A stretch of 60,000 nt of DNA from Polytrichum commune (taxonomy: Eukaryota > Streptophyta > Polytrichopsida > Polytrichales > Polytrichaceae): the NCBI GenBank assembly GCA_950295325.1, contig OX485806.1:44761169-44821168 (forward strand). The letters run 5' to 3'. The notes under the pieces are model-generated. The model was not told where the DNA came from and did not search any database. It saw nothing but the letters and a program-made list of their open reading frames with translations. A program made the translations under genes and the position numbers. Every line of letters starts with the position of its first letter. Within the stretch, counting starts at the first letter, position 1. Below, in pieces: positions 35,284 to 47,000 of this stretch.

Positions 35284-36216
35284 AGTATTGGCGGTGCCGC
35301 CAATACCCCAGAAGGAGAATACTAGAATCAAATTCAAAAGGTCGAGGGGTATTGGCGGTACCGCCAATACCCCTTAAGTCTTTGGTTGCCCGAGAGATTT
35401 TTTTGTTCTTCATTTATATTTGAGGCATCTCCACTACTTTCATACATAAAAACATTTACAAACAAACGCACCAAAACTTTAAGACAAATGTATATCTTTA
35501 TTGTTGAAGTGGTCGCCCTTCCACAATCCCTCTACTATCACCACCTCTGTTATATGTTATTCTTTTTCTACGTCCTCTCCTACTGTTCTGCTTTCTCCCC
35601 ACATCTGCTCTTTATATCGCCTCCACCCATACCTCCAAGAAAACAAACTTCAAATCTAGGGTTTTCTACCTTTTATAATAAACTTACAAATGATAAATGA
35701 ATGAACCTAATCAGATGACAAAACGATTATACATGATTTGTTTTTTTGCGTACCCATTTTTGCCCCTCGTTGGGGTATTGGCAGGACCGCCAATAACCCC
35801 AGGGATTAAAGAAACAATATTCTTTCCCCCCCCCCCCCCCAGTATTGGCGGCACCAACAATACCTTGAGGGCTTTAAAAAAGAATTCTCATTTTTACCGC
35901 CTCAAGTATTGGTGGCACCGCTAATATCCCAAGGGCCTTAAAAACTAATTCTCATGTTTACCACCTCAGGTATTGGAAGCACTGCTAATACCCCGAGGGC
36001 CTAAAAACTTAATTCTTATTTCTACCCCCTCTCCAATTTTGATGGCACCGCCAATACCCCAAAAGCCTTTTAAATTTATTTTATTTTATGCCCCACGAGT
36101 ATTGGTAGCACCGCTAATAACCATGGGCCTCCAACATGTTTTTTTATTTTGAACCTGGGCTCACATATGTAATTCTAATTTCGTATCGGGGAGATATTGG
36201 GGGTACCGCCAATATG
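35284..36216. repeat. Array of palindromic GTATTGGCGG...CCGCCAATAC units
   Basis: Nine copies of an inverted-repeat motif lie near 35284, 35346, 35772, 35841, 35905, 35968, 36035, 36096 and 36191. The copy at 35346-35373 is a perfect 28-bp palindrome with half-site GGGGTATTGGCGGT. Between 35841 and 36120 the spacing is 62-66 bp and flanks are shared (AATTCTCATTT...ACC...CTC before, AGGGCC after), so that part is a tandem minisatellite. A run of 15 C precedes it (35826-35840). Some short frames overlap it but are not genes. Confidence 0.85.
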
Positions 36217-36304
36217 CTTCGCGTTCCCAAACATTTTTGTTGTTGATTGTACAAGTCATGTTAGAAACGCCCATAAACCTTAAACAAATGAATATAAGTG
36301 TGGC

Positions 36305-36515
36305 ATAAACAATTCAAGACATCTGCCTATGGATGCGAGTAGTGTAAAGAAACTGATGTTTCGGTCTGTATCAACTTGGGTTCAAATCCTGTTGGTTGCA
36401 TTGATTGGTGTTATTTTCTTAATGAGCTAATAGTTAAGCAAGAAAAATAGCATGATGGATACATAGAAGAATTTCCTACGTTTATGTATGTAGAATCTTC
36501 CTAAATAATTTTTAG
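36305..36515 (+). mobile_element. tRNA-related SINE-like element (copy 2)
   Basis: This matches 7455-7670: 'gcctatggatgcgag', the B-box-like GGGTTCAAATCC, then 'attgattggtgttat', 'atgagctaatagttaagc' and a T-rich end. It is more diverged than copy 1. Flanking repeats could not be fixed. Confidence 0.6.
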
Positions 36516-36821
36516 TATCAGCTCTACATATCATGCATCGTTATGTGGGAGTTGTGTACTTACATCGTGCAATCACCTTGTTCATCTTCTTCTTTGTTTT
36601 TGTTATCAGTGTTGGTTTATCTTTCTTCGAAGCTCGTATTATTGTTGCTCTGATTTTGGAATTGTTTTGCTATATGTTGAGTTGCATCTGCATCCAAGTC
36701 TATTTCATGCTCCTCATTGTTCTCCTCCATTTTGGAAATGTCTATATTTCTTTCTATTTCGGCTAAATCAACAACATCTTTGTACACTACGTCCTAGAAT
36801 GTTTTCTTCATTCTATTCCTC

Positions 36822-37158
36822 GGGGGGGGGGGGGGGCAGTGTGTTAAAAAGTTAAGGATATACGTGCGAACAACCACTATTTTATAGGGGGGTATTACTT
36901 TCAAAAAAAAAATTTTCACATGCTATCATTATGTAAATTTCTACTTTGGGTTAATAGAAAAATGGCTTGCATTACTTATAATTCCAAAGTACCTATTATT
37001 CCATACCCTATAGTACTTTAAAGATGTCCAATGCCATTTTTGATACCCTATATTACTCTTAAGTCGATTTATAATTTTTAGCTCCCATGTTTTTAAAATA
37101 CCCTATCATTTGTTCGCACGTATATTGCTACTCCAACCAATGACTACCCCCCCCCCCC
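36822..37158. mobile_element. MITE-like element with G15/C12 ends
   Basis: The left end is 15 G, then 'cagtgtgttaaaaagttaag' and 'gatatacgtgcgaacaa'. The right end has 'ttgttcgcacgtatattgc' and 12 C, which is the inverted complement with mismatches, so terminal inverted repeats are about 55 bp. Total length is 337 bp, AT-rich inside, with no coding. Flanking bases CTC and GAG give no convincing target duplication. The superfamily is unknown. Confidence 0.7.
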
Positions 37159-37865
37159 GAGTTTTATTCGCTTGCTTTTGAGCTCTCTTTATTGTGAACT
37201 ACAATCCTCTCCGTCTCCTTCTTCTTCTACCACTCAATTAGGTACTACTATCATTTTGTTTTCTTTTTACGTGGAATTATTTATTTATTTTTTGTTTATG
37301 TATTTTTGGCATTTTTATATTACCATGCTGGTCTTTGTAATATTCATAATGCTAATAATAATATGAATGCAGTCGTTGTATTAATATATATTTTCAGCCA
37401 TTAGGATTTCCCCCATTTTTTTAAATTGTTTTTTAATCTTATGTCCACATTCAACAATTTATATGCATCAATTTTATAATTATGCAATCAAATCAATGTC
37501 ATATTGCCAATACAAATAGTGGGCTTATTTTGATGTCCAAAGTCTTTTTAATTTGATCTTCCCTTTACTTCATCATGACTATCATTAGAGCTTCTTGATC
37601 CTTTGTGCCCTTCACTTTTTGGCTTGCGGATCAAGGTCATCTGAATATCTCCAAGGATTTGTTTAGCTTGAGGTTCAATCTTCGAATAAAAACTATGTGT
37701 GTGAAATAAGAAATGTATTTTTGTGGATGGTGATATCTTGGAAATTTTTTTGCTGCAGAAGACCATGAATGAAGATGGTCATTTTTGGATTTTGGATCCT
37801 GGGTTATTTAGAGTTATAGATATTTTTGATTCACATGTTCAATCATCCATTTTTGTGCTTATAAA
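37159..37865. other. AT-rich interval, nothing identified
   Basis: This holds only short T-rich frames. It may include the 5' region of the MULE relic that begins near 37870. Confidence 0.35.
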
Positions 37866-37867
37866 CA

Positions 37868-40800
37868 ATTTTTGCACATCTTGAATATCATCGATGCTTT
37901 AAAATTTACCAAGTCTAGAAAAAGGACTAAATCCGATCTTATAACAATTGATCTTGATAACATAGATATATATGATGTTAAATATTTGCCACATTTGTTT
38001 GATGGTGATGTTTTGTTTGTATTGCCTCTATTGTCTAGAAGTATTCATAGTGCTAGAGCCGTACTATGCATGACATGGTAAAATTTGTGACGACCATCTT
38101 TGGTGCACAACTAAAACCACAAATATCCAAAATGATTATGGATTTCTTTTCAAACGTTCTTTTTGTGTTGGTCATCCTAAATGTGTAAACAAATATTATA
38201 ATTATATATATAAAACTGAATGGGTTGGATCAACTTTCGTCCCATTTTTTGTGGAAAATGTTGCCCCAGAAAAATCAAAATTGAAATGTAAGATATGTCG
38301 TTTTACACCCGTGTGTATTTCATTGTGCCATACTCGGATAATATATGTCTGCTCTACATTCCCAGAGATGTCAAGGGCTTGTATACATCTTGTGTTAAAT
38401 GGTACATGCCGTGAGTCGTTGGACGTGGTTTACCAATGTGTTGCTAATGAGGTCATGAAAACATCCACTGCTATGAACTCTGCTATAGTGATAGCAACAA
38501 GTAAACAATTTCTTGCAGACAAGCTCGTTAAATCTCCATCAAATAGTGAAGGATATCATCTAGCAGGTTCATCCTTGGAGGTTGTCATGGATAAACTTAG
38601 TACTTTTGCTTCTCAAAATTATCGTAACTTTGTATTAGACTCTAAACGTTTTGTTTGTAGTGGAATGGACAAGATGGATAGTATAATGGCGTTTAAAGAT
38701 CATTTGGGCTTCAAATATGTCCATGGTAGTAGATTGTTTGGCCAGTCTCAAGACAAAGTATTTATCTTCAAAATGTCTATAGATCTTCAAGAAAGTGGTG
38801 TGGATCTTGTTAAGCAGATGTAGGTTAGAGAAGATATGGAGAACTCATGAATAATGTTTGACCATGTTAAACGTCTAAAGAACTGGACTACCCTCGCATG
38901 CCATGTGTATGATAGCAAATATTGCAAGGTGTTGACAAAATATTGCAAAGTGTTGACCATTGTGTGTTGTGACATGCAATCTGAAGATGGCGCAACTCAA
39001 ACATTTTTTTGGGAAAAATTTGAACTTTGTCATGGCGGAGAATGGTGTGTCGAACATGAATTTCAAAGGTTTTATGGCGGACAGTGCGTAGGCGAATTGG
39101 ATTGCAATAAAAAAGATATATGATGAAGGTGGTCCTAGTTTGCCAATGGTGGGTCGCAAGCGCATTTGTCTTTTCCAATGGTTACAAAGTTTGGATAATA
39201 TTACATAGAAACACATCAAGGCATTTTTACAATTTCAGTACAAACATCTATGCAAGGACTACAAGGACGTAAAAACAATGGATGAAGCCGAAATTAAATA
39301 TCATGTCATTCGTTCATGGTGATTGTCATCTAGAGTCACCACATAGGAAGGCGTTCTCAGGTTTTCTAAGTGGTTGGATTTTTAAAACTTCCATTATAGG
39401 CAATGGTAGGGTCATATAATTCTTATGACTGCATCACCATTTTTTTATAATATGTTTGTTTATGAATATCCATGGTATATGAAATTTACTATAATTTTTT
39501 ATAAATTTGCAGGATATAACTATGAATGAACGTGCAAAAATGCCAACATGTAACCTTACAAAGATGGTGCACAACAAGTCCGGAAATAAAATGATTTGTT
39601 TGTACGAAGCCACAATGGACGATTTGATCCATGCAAAGTGCAAATTACAGGTCATGGTTGAAAGGTGGTTCAGCTAGTATAGGCCATTATTCTGCATCCT
39701 TGAAATTGAAGGTTGTTGCTAACTGTGGAGATCCAAAACTATTGGCAGAAGTCATGAAATCCTATCCAGAGGCAGAAGATCTTAATACTAGGAATTGTGC
39801 TTTGGAAGGATCTGAGTTTTTTGGATCTACCAAAGAGAAGCTTAATCTCCCACAAGGTGGAGAGTGCGAATCATATCAATTTGACAAAGTGAACTACTCA
39901 ATTCCTCGCCCAGATACAAGAGCTAAAAGGGCATGCATAGAGGAGTCCTTAAAATTACAGAGCATGGTGTGGCACAGACCACATCTGTATTAGAGACTGA
40001 TTGTCCCTCTCCATTTGCACATTCCAAGATTGCCACCCAACTCTACCAAAAAATGTTGGGTCATGCAAGCCAACATCGGGGTTCTTTGCAACGCCAAAGT
40101 CGGGACTGGAATACATGGCATCCGTGCTCCTACGTACAAGGGATTGAAGAAGGAGTATCGCTCCACCAACAATGTGGAGTATGAATTTTGGTTTTGCCAT
40201 GACGACATCAAACGTTGTGTAAATGATACCAAAAAAAAAAACATATTGGATTGGCGTATAGTATCCAACACATAGCCGGTGAAAATAGGTACCAATCTCT
40301 CAAAGCATGAGGTATTGGCACTCGAAGACATTGGGTTCTAATTGCAGCAGATGGAGGTTCTCTCTCCTCGCCGCAGACTTTCCACGATCACCACACTTCC
40401 AATCCCTCGAGTGGGTTTCCATGCTTCACTAAACCTGGATATCCACCCAATTTCCAGGTTTGGAAAGACAGTGCGCCGTATTCTAGTAGCACCGATGGCA
40501 GAACACAAAAATAAATAGGAGAGCATTGGGCTTATAGACGGGTATTATGTGGTTAGAATAACTGCCATTCCATATCCTGGATTTGGAGTGCTAATCAACA
40601 TTGTCTCCAAAGAGGATATTGCATACGGTGTCATAATTGGTGATATACCACAATCCACATGCTTTGATTTCATAAAAATGTCAGCTCAATCTTTGGGAAG
40701 AAAAAAGATATGGGTGTATTGCAAACATCTTTATTATGTGTTTAGATTTTTGTGCAAGGTGGATTACAATAGTGACAAGTTCATTCACACTCCAATGTAC

Positions 40801-40870
40801 TCCTATAATGAGGTCATGTGACTACTTGAACTTGCAGATATGGTAGATTGTGAATAACATTGCAAGGTTG
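37868..40870 (+). pseudogene. MULE-type DNA transposase relic (zinc finger, DDE core, SWIM)
   Basis: Broken coding in several frames that can be ordered. It starts KFTKSRKRTKSDLITIDL. A cysteine/histidine-rich region follows (CVGHPKCVN, then KLKCKICRFTPVCISLCH, 38150-38340). The open stretch 38251-38823 ends SIDLQESGVDLVKQM. Next comes MFDHVKRLKNWTTLACHVYD (first acidic residue), then DMQSEDGATQTFFWEKF. Near 39063, GFMADSA, a stop, ANWIAIKKIY and CLFQWLQSL have the D...C-x-x-H/W shape of a MULE core. 39710-39960 is a linker. 40660-40850 reads IWVYCKHLYYVFRFLCKVDY, a SWIM-like zinc finger. MULE transposases cut and paste DNA. Stops at 38821, 39096 and elsewhere show it is inactive. Terminal inverted repeats were not firmly located. 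Confidence 0.65.
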
Positions 40871-42085
40871 TATTCAACCGCATGTTTGATAATTTCAATG
40901 ACATGTATTAGTGTGGATTGATAGTTTTTGAGTTATCCATGGTTATAGGCTCCTTTTTCTTTTCTTTGCAAAATGCACATACTTTATAAACAAAATTCCA
41001 AATACACATACCAAATTTAGAATGTGTACCTTAAAACCATTTTATTTTCTAAATGTGGTAGTTTTTACTACTCATTGCTCATGTGTTATTGCTCACCACT
41101 TATTGCTCATTACTCATCGCTCATGTCTTAGCTTCCCTCGGTGCACACTTAATGCCTACAATGGGATGCGCCAATGGCCACACATATAAATGGCTTGCTA
41201 AGTGCATGGTTAATGCTAAAGAGGTGGTAAAGATCCCTACTAGATCACATAAAAAATGAGTGTGGGGGTTGTTCCAAAAGGCACCTCATGCTACCTCCTA
41301 GAGATAGCAACATTTTTTACGCCAGTGGAGTGATTGAACTTGTCTTTGCAAACATATTTGCAAAATACTTTCAATGCTAGAAATAAAGTCCCAATTGGAC
41401 TATGGATGCAACTTGTAGAGCCCGTCAAATTTTTGGTGGAGAATTAACTCCAAAATAGGTTGTCTACCTTAACATTATCTTGCAGGGAGTTTGAGACATG
41501 TCCCTAAGACTGTAGATCAAGGTAACTCTTGACTCTAAGCCTTGTTAACACCTAGTTCAAGGTATCTTGTAGCGGGGCATATGCCATACTCTCCACATCT
41601 AGGTTTATTGTGGGAACTGAGGCTAAGTTGCATGTGCCGTTAATTGTGTGGAGTTAGGGGCATTGCTAACTTATGAAATCTCACTTGGCAATTGGCATTG
41701 TTACAAAACAAACTACCTTTGATTAAGTGTGGATTTGAGTTGCAACATGGAAGGAGAGGTGAATTGCATAAATAATAATGTTAGCCAAGTTGATGATGAA
41801 TCTCATTAAAAACCATCATACAACTTCCACGGCATATAGAGCAAAATCCCTTATATTGCAATAGATATTGTTGGTGCATACAGTGTTTGGGTCCAAGTAC
41901 CTGGTGTTGGACCGTTGATTTGAGGTTAAAGTGGCACTTGGGCAAGTAGTGGCATCCGATGCATGGACACCATATATGATGGAATGTCAAGACAAAGGTG
42001 GGATGACCCATGTGGAGATGACTCTTAAATGTTTTGAGTACGTACAAAAGTGAACGGTATTGGAAAGCAATCAAAACTTAATTTA
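40871..42085. other. Gene-poor interval
   Basis: 'gctcattgctca'-type words at 41060-41130 and 'ggtgcacacttaatgcctac' near 41150 recall 30540-30630 in inverse orientation. Nothing else is identified. Confidence 0.4.
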
Positions 42086-42086
42086 C

Positions 42087-42326
42087 CTTGACAAAGTCAG
42101 TTTTAAAGGCTTTGAGAGTATTTGATAGTAAAAGTTCTACTTGAATTCCAATCACTTCTACATCTTCATCATTGAACAATTGAAAATTATTGAAATTTCT
42201 ACTTCTTAATGAAGGTCCCTGCAATTCAAATTGTGGTTGACTCCACGACATCCAAGGAGAATTTTGGCTCCATTGTTGGGTTCCGGAACCACTCCCATCT
42301 TGCAAGGATCCTGCCATTGAAGACAA
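42087..42326 (-). CDS. Possible isolated exon, unknown protein
   Basis: It begins MSSMAGSLQDGSGSGTQQ, continues through WSQNSPWMSWSQPQFELQG, and ends NTLKAFKTDFVK just before AAG|GTAAAT, a plausible splice donor. About 80 codons are open in AT-rich surroundings. No second exon could be chosen downstream, and I do not recognise the sequence. It could be the first exon of a small gene, or chance. Confidence 0.25.
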
Positions 42327-43012
42327 AAAATTGTCAAAAAAAATTCAATCAAAAAATTTCTCTACATATAACAAACTCTAAGAACTTTGACTTCTGGGCA
42401 TTTGCAAGAAACGGTCATCTGCCTTTTATTCCCTAGTCTACCCTGAAAAATTATTGCTGAACAAAAATATTAAAATATTCATGCCAACCATTGATAATTG
42501 TTTCATTGCTATGGTTTGCCGGAATTTGAGTCAAACCTACCTCTTGGAGTCAAATTCCGACAGACCATGCACCCTTATCCACAGCCTACCATGTAGGACT
42601 CCATGTAGGATTTTCATCCACGAACTTTTCTTTAGGCTTTTAGGCCTTCATCTCCTAGTGTGAAATGAACTTGGACAGTCTCCGCCTTTTCAACCAATGA
42701 GAGCTCTTACATTGCCATGGTCAGGAGCCTTCAGTTTTGTGTGTGAAGTGGAACATTTTTGTGAATCACTGTAAGTACTACAATCAAGAATGGAATTTAA
42801 ATTTTCAAAGCACTTGACACTACAGTGAGTCTAAAAACCACGTCTATGCATCAAACAAGGATTTTCATGAGCATTTCACAAAAAGATAATAATTTATTTA
42901 GGAAATATATAATGTAAGTGGAAATGAACTAGAAGTTGCCTTTCAGATGATATCATGGTGATGTCATCAACTTCACTAGGGTTTCGATGAGAGGAAGAGA
43001 GACGTCGACGTC

Positions 43013-43030
43013 GCATAGACTCAGTTTTTG
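43013..43030 (+). repeat. Direct repeat left of the Tc1 relic
   Basis: GCATAGACTCAGTTTTTG, repeated at 43777-43794 with one mismatch. The pair brackets the Tc1-type transposase remnant. Confidence 0.7.
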
Positions 43031-43164
43031 AGGCGCCGTTTGCTACCTTCTTTGAGAGCTCTCAATTTCTTGTTTCTTCATTATTTTGAGTCAAAAAAAA
43101 ATTGAGGGTTTTGGTTGTGTTGTGTTGAATACTTCTTGTGGCTTTGTGGAGGTTGTATAGAAAG

Positions 43165-43581
43165 ATGAGACCTATTTCACAAGAGAAAGAGCAAAATATT
43201 GTAACCTTGATAGAGAACGGGAGGAACAGTAGAGATTGCAAAGAGTGGGTTTGGCACAATCTACAATTAATAGAGCGAGAAAGAGGCTTTCTACTGTGCA
43301 TATAGCTAGGATTGTTCGAGGATGATTTGGCAACCATTTCGTGTTTTAGAGTGGCCTGCACAATTCCATGAATTAAATCTTATTGAGCACATATGGGCTT
43401 TACTTGAACGGCGATTGAACTAGTATTGTAGTCCTCCCAAGGGTATTCTTCAATTATGGGTTTGAGTGCAAGAAATATGCGACTCTATTAGTCTAGAGAA
43501 GTATACTAGAAGAGCATGCTAGGATGCTTGATCGACTTGCAGTTGTTTTAGCTGCAAAAGGGCGATGGACAGAATTTTAAG
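43165..43581 (+). pseudogene. Tc1-type transposase relic, internally deleted
   Basis: The N-terminus reads MRPISQEKEQNIVTLIENG, the typical start of the helix-turn-helix region of Tc1-type transposases, and runs to a stop at about 43306. From 43351 the C-terminus follows: EWPAQFHELNLIEHIWALLE (family form WPAQSPDLNPIEHxW, holding the last catalytic acidic residue), then SPPKGILQLW. After a frameshift it ends LAVVLAAKGRWTEF with a stop at 43581. The middle of a ~340-residue protein, including the first two catalytic residues, is missing. Stops at 43414 and 43453 confirm loss of function. It lies 0.4 kb downstream of the HOS15-like gene. Confidence 0.75.
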
Positions 43582-44013
43582 TGTCTTCTACACTGGTTGC
43601 AAAAGCCCAGTCTATGTACATACTTTTCTTCAACATCTTTATCTACTTTGTTGCAATTGAAATCATGATTTTATCATTACAGTGGTGTTGATTTATCATT
43701 ACAATTTTTGTTTTTATAGCTTTTGATTTCGATCACTCTTGTTTCCAGCATCGTCATTTGAAGTTTCAAGTTCCTTGCATAGACTCGGTTTTTGGCTGTA
43801 CATGCACACATGTCCAAAGTGAGCACCACCTAATTTCCCTCCAATCTGGGGCAACTAGGTCACACTTCAGTAATTCAAGTTATGCATGCAGAATGTCTGC
43901 AATTTCTAACTTGCTCCTTCCCAAGCTGAAATTCATGCCATCAATGACTAAAATATTCAAGTGCAAACTCTTGCATAAATTAAGATGTTTTCAGTCCAGA
44001 TCCTACCAAAGAT

Positions 44014-47000
44014 CTACAGCCGAAAATCCAAGACACAAACAGTGTTGTTCGAAAAACAAGCAGCGACTTTGTCTCCGTCACGGTTCCAGCAGACTTCAAA
44101 AATGCCTCCACTGCCGCGGTATGTTCTAACCAGACTGCCATCCTTGACAGACCAAATGTGCAGACACTTATCAAACGACCCACTTGCAAGGTACTCCCCA
44201 GTTGGACTGAAGGCCACAGAATACACGGGCTCACTGCATTCACACCAAATCATGACAATAGTCAATAATAGTGTTAACTTCACAGTCAAAATCAATTGAG
44301 AATCCAAAACTTCATGACCCGATTTGAAACTTGAAACTTGAAACTTTAGATGATCAGGAAGGTCAACCCTCATCCCTGCTACCTGTGCTGTGTCAGACTA
44401 TATAGCTGCACTCCTTGTTCTGCATCCCAAAGCTTGATTGTAGCATCAAAGGAAGCACTGCAAGGATGCATTTTCCAATTTAAAAACATAGATTTTAATA
44501 TGCAACATTTAGAGATTTTATGGTCCTACAAAACTGCAATAGACAAGGATCAGTCTGGTTTACAAATAATACCCGTGCAAACCCAAACTAAATTGACATA
44601 GTTAGAAATCTGTTGACACTGAACAAAGAAAAAATTCATGTGATTTTTGTCCAGGGGACCAAACAACATTCTACAAAATTCTGATGAGCACTACTTTCTG
44701 GGATTAATGGAAAATTGCAATTCAATTCGCCCTACCAGCTACTGAACCAAGTTTATACTACTCTCAACCGATAAATTCCCCAGAGATACTCCTCTTGCAC
44801 GCTGAATCACAATCTTTGATCGCTGATGCTTTGTCCACAAAGATTTAACATATAAAAATCCTACATATTTTCTGTTCATAACCATTATTACACATATAAT
44901 TCAACATCTAAACCTCAACTAAGAAATTGATGAACTTATCAATTGCACTAGAACCTCTTCCATCTCTATGATCAATTGATATGTGAAAAGAAAACAGGCC
45001 TTAATTAATACTTCATGACTTCTAAGTTCAACCTCGTGAGGTCAACCTAGTGAGTGCAATCTAGGTACCACATCGTAGGTAACAAGAATCACTTAATGGG
45101 TGCATGAGGGATAAGACCCGTCCAAAAGTTTACCTATTCATTGGGCTTGCTAAACTCCACAAATGAATTTTTGAGAAACTGACTGAAATCCTATGACAAG
45201 ATTCTACGACACTTTCACAGTCTGGCCTTCAAGGCATAAATCTGTTCTGCGTTAGATAACTACAAACTAAATCTGTTCATATTTGTGTTACATAGTACTC
45301 CACTAAAAGAATGCATTTTACAAGAATGGAGGAGCGACACTAAATTCAACTCCCTACATATTCACCAAATGGCAATGGGTTGAACCCCAAAGAAAGTAGA
45401 CCTGCCCCTAGTATAAGAATGTCACATGGACAAGTGAGTTAGCTGTACCTTGCTAACACCAGTTGTTGGTTTGGATTCGCTGAGCCTGGCCCTGTGGGAC
45501 TCCACTTGATTGTGTAGATTTCCTGCATCAAACAAGGATATATTGTACTTACAACTGATAATGTATGCTGATATTTAAGAGCAGCAGTCCCCAAATTTAC
45601 TAGAAATAATATTCTTTACAATGCAAATCTCCAGAGTTGCAGACCACTTGTGGTATGGTAGCTTAATAATGAGTGCTTGGATTCTACAGCTAGTCTTCCT
45701 AGTAAATTGACCAATCAAATTTGAAGCAGTTCCTGTATAAATTTTTGTTATGGCAGTATGTCATTGGCCAGTATGCACCCACATAAAAGCTAGGACTTGG
45801 GCCAATTACTAAATCTGTGTTTGTGGTTACCTTAGAATGGTCTTTGAGATCGTGTAGACATTTGTCCTGTTTCAAGCTCCAAATCTGCAGATTTCTCAAT
45901 ATTCACAGCTTTCTCACTATGATGGTAATTAAATTCTTCCATGAAAATTGAAAATTGGAGAAGACTGACAGAACTGCTAAGATATAATTCCTAAAAGTCG
46001 CAAGATGTGTTGCAAAATTCACCTTTGCTGTAAAATCATCCGAGCATGAAGCCAAAAGGGTACCTGTTGGATCCCATTTGATAGCATTCACCTCATCCTG
46101 GGGAGAAAAAACATAAGTAGGTGGTACAAACTCTGATAACAATGCTCCAAATAGTGTTCACAAGCAAGTATCATTAGACTTCTCAACAGTCATAAAATCT
46201 ATACAAAACATTGTTGCCAACTGCATTGTCACAATCTATATTGTGAAAGGTAAATAAACTAAGTAGCATTCTCATATATACTTTTCAGTTGAAGAGTGGG
46301 TGCCACAAAAAAGTATTACATAATGAGAATATTCCAAGAAAACCAGAATTGGCACTGAAAGGTTAGGGATCAAATTCTAGATCCTAGGGCTATCTTAAAT
46401 GAGGTACAGCAAGGCAACACATGTCCATGAAACATATTAATCATACCTGGTGACCTTGAAATGCTTTCACTGGCCTACCCTCTCCCAACTTGCAAACATA
46501 AATCATTTTGTCTGTTGAACATGTTGCAAATGAGACGTTGTTACGCCAGTCCACATCCAAGGTCGGTGCTGCATAATCAACAAGTATCAACTGAGAAATT
46601 TCTACTCTTATATTGGGAGGACGTAGAATGTTGAAAAAAACTATAAAGCTCCAGGATGGCATATATGACAACTGGATGTAAACAACTGATGTTTGTAATC
46701 CACACGATGGAAGGTCAAACCACATGGACAGCAAAAGATTTACATAACCACATGATATATTTCACCAGATCCTCTCCTTCACCTAAACTGCTTCTCTTCC
46801 TAGCATTGGAAGTCCTCAGGACTAACAACCACCTGTACAACATCCTATCCAAACAGCTACTTATTTGCACATAACTACATGGTTCTGAATTGAAGTTAAT
46901 GGTTCTGGATTGGGAACATGTTCTTGTCATTAAGGACACAGCCCATCATAATTTCTTACATTGGGAACCATTTATTTATAGAAATTATAAGCACAAGGAC

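Noticed and set aside
35386-35924. Frames of 104 and 75 codons near the palindromic array
   Set aside because: T- and C-rich low complexity, broken by homopolymers and repeats; no motif.
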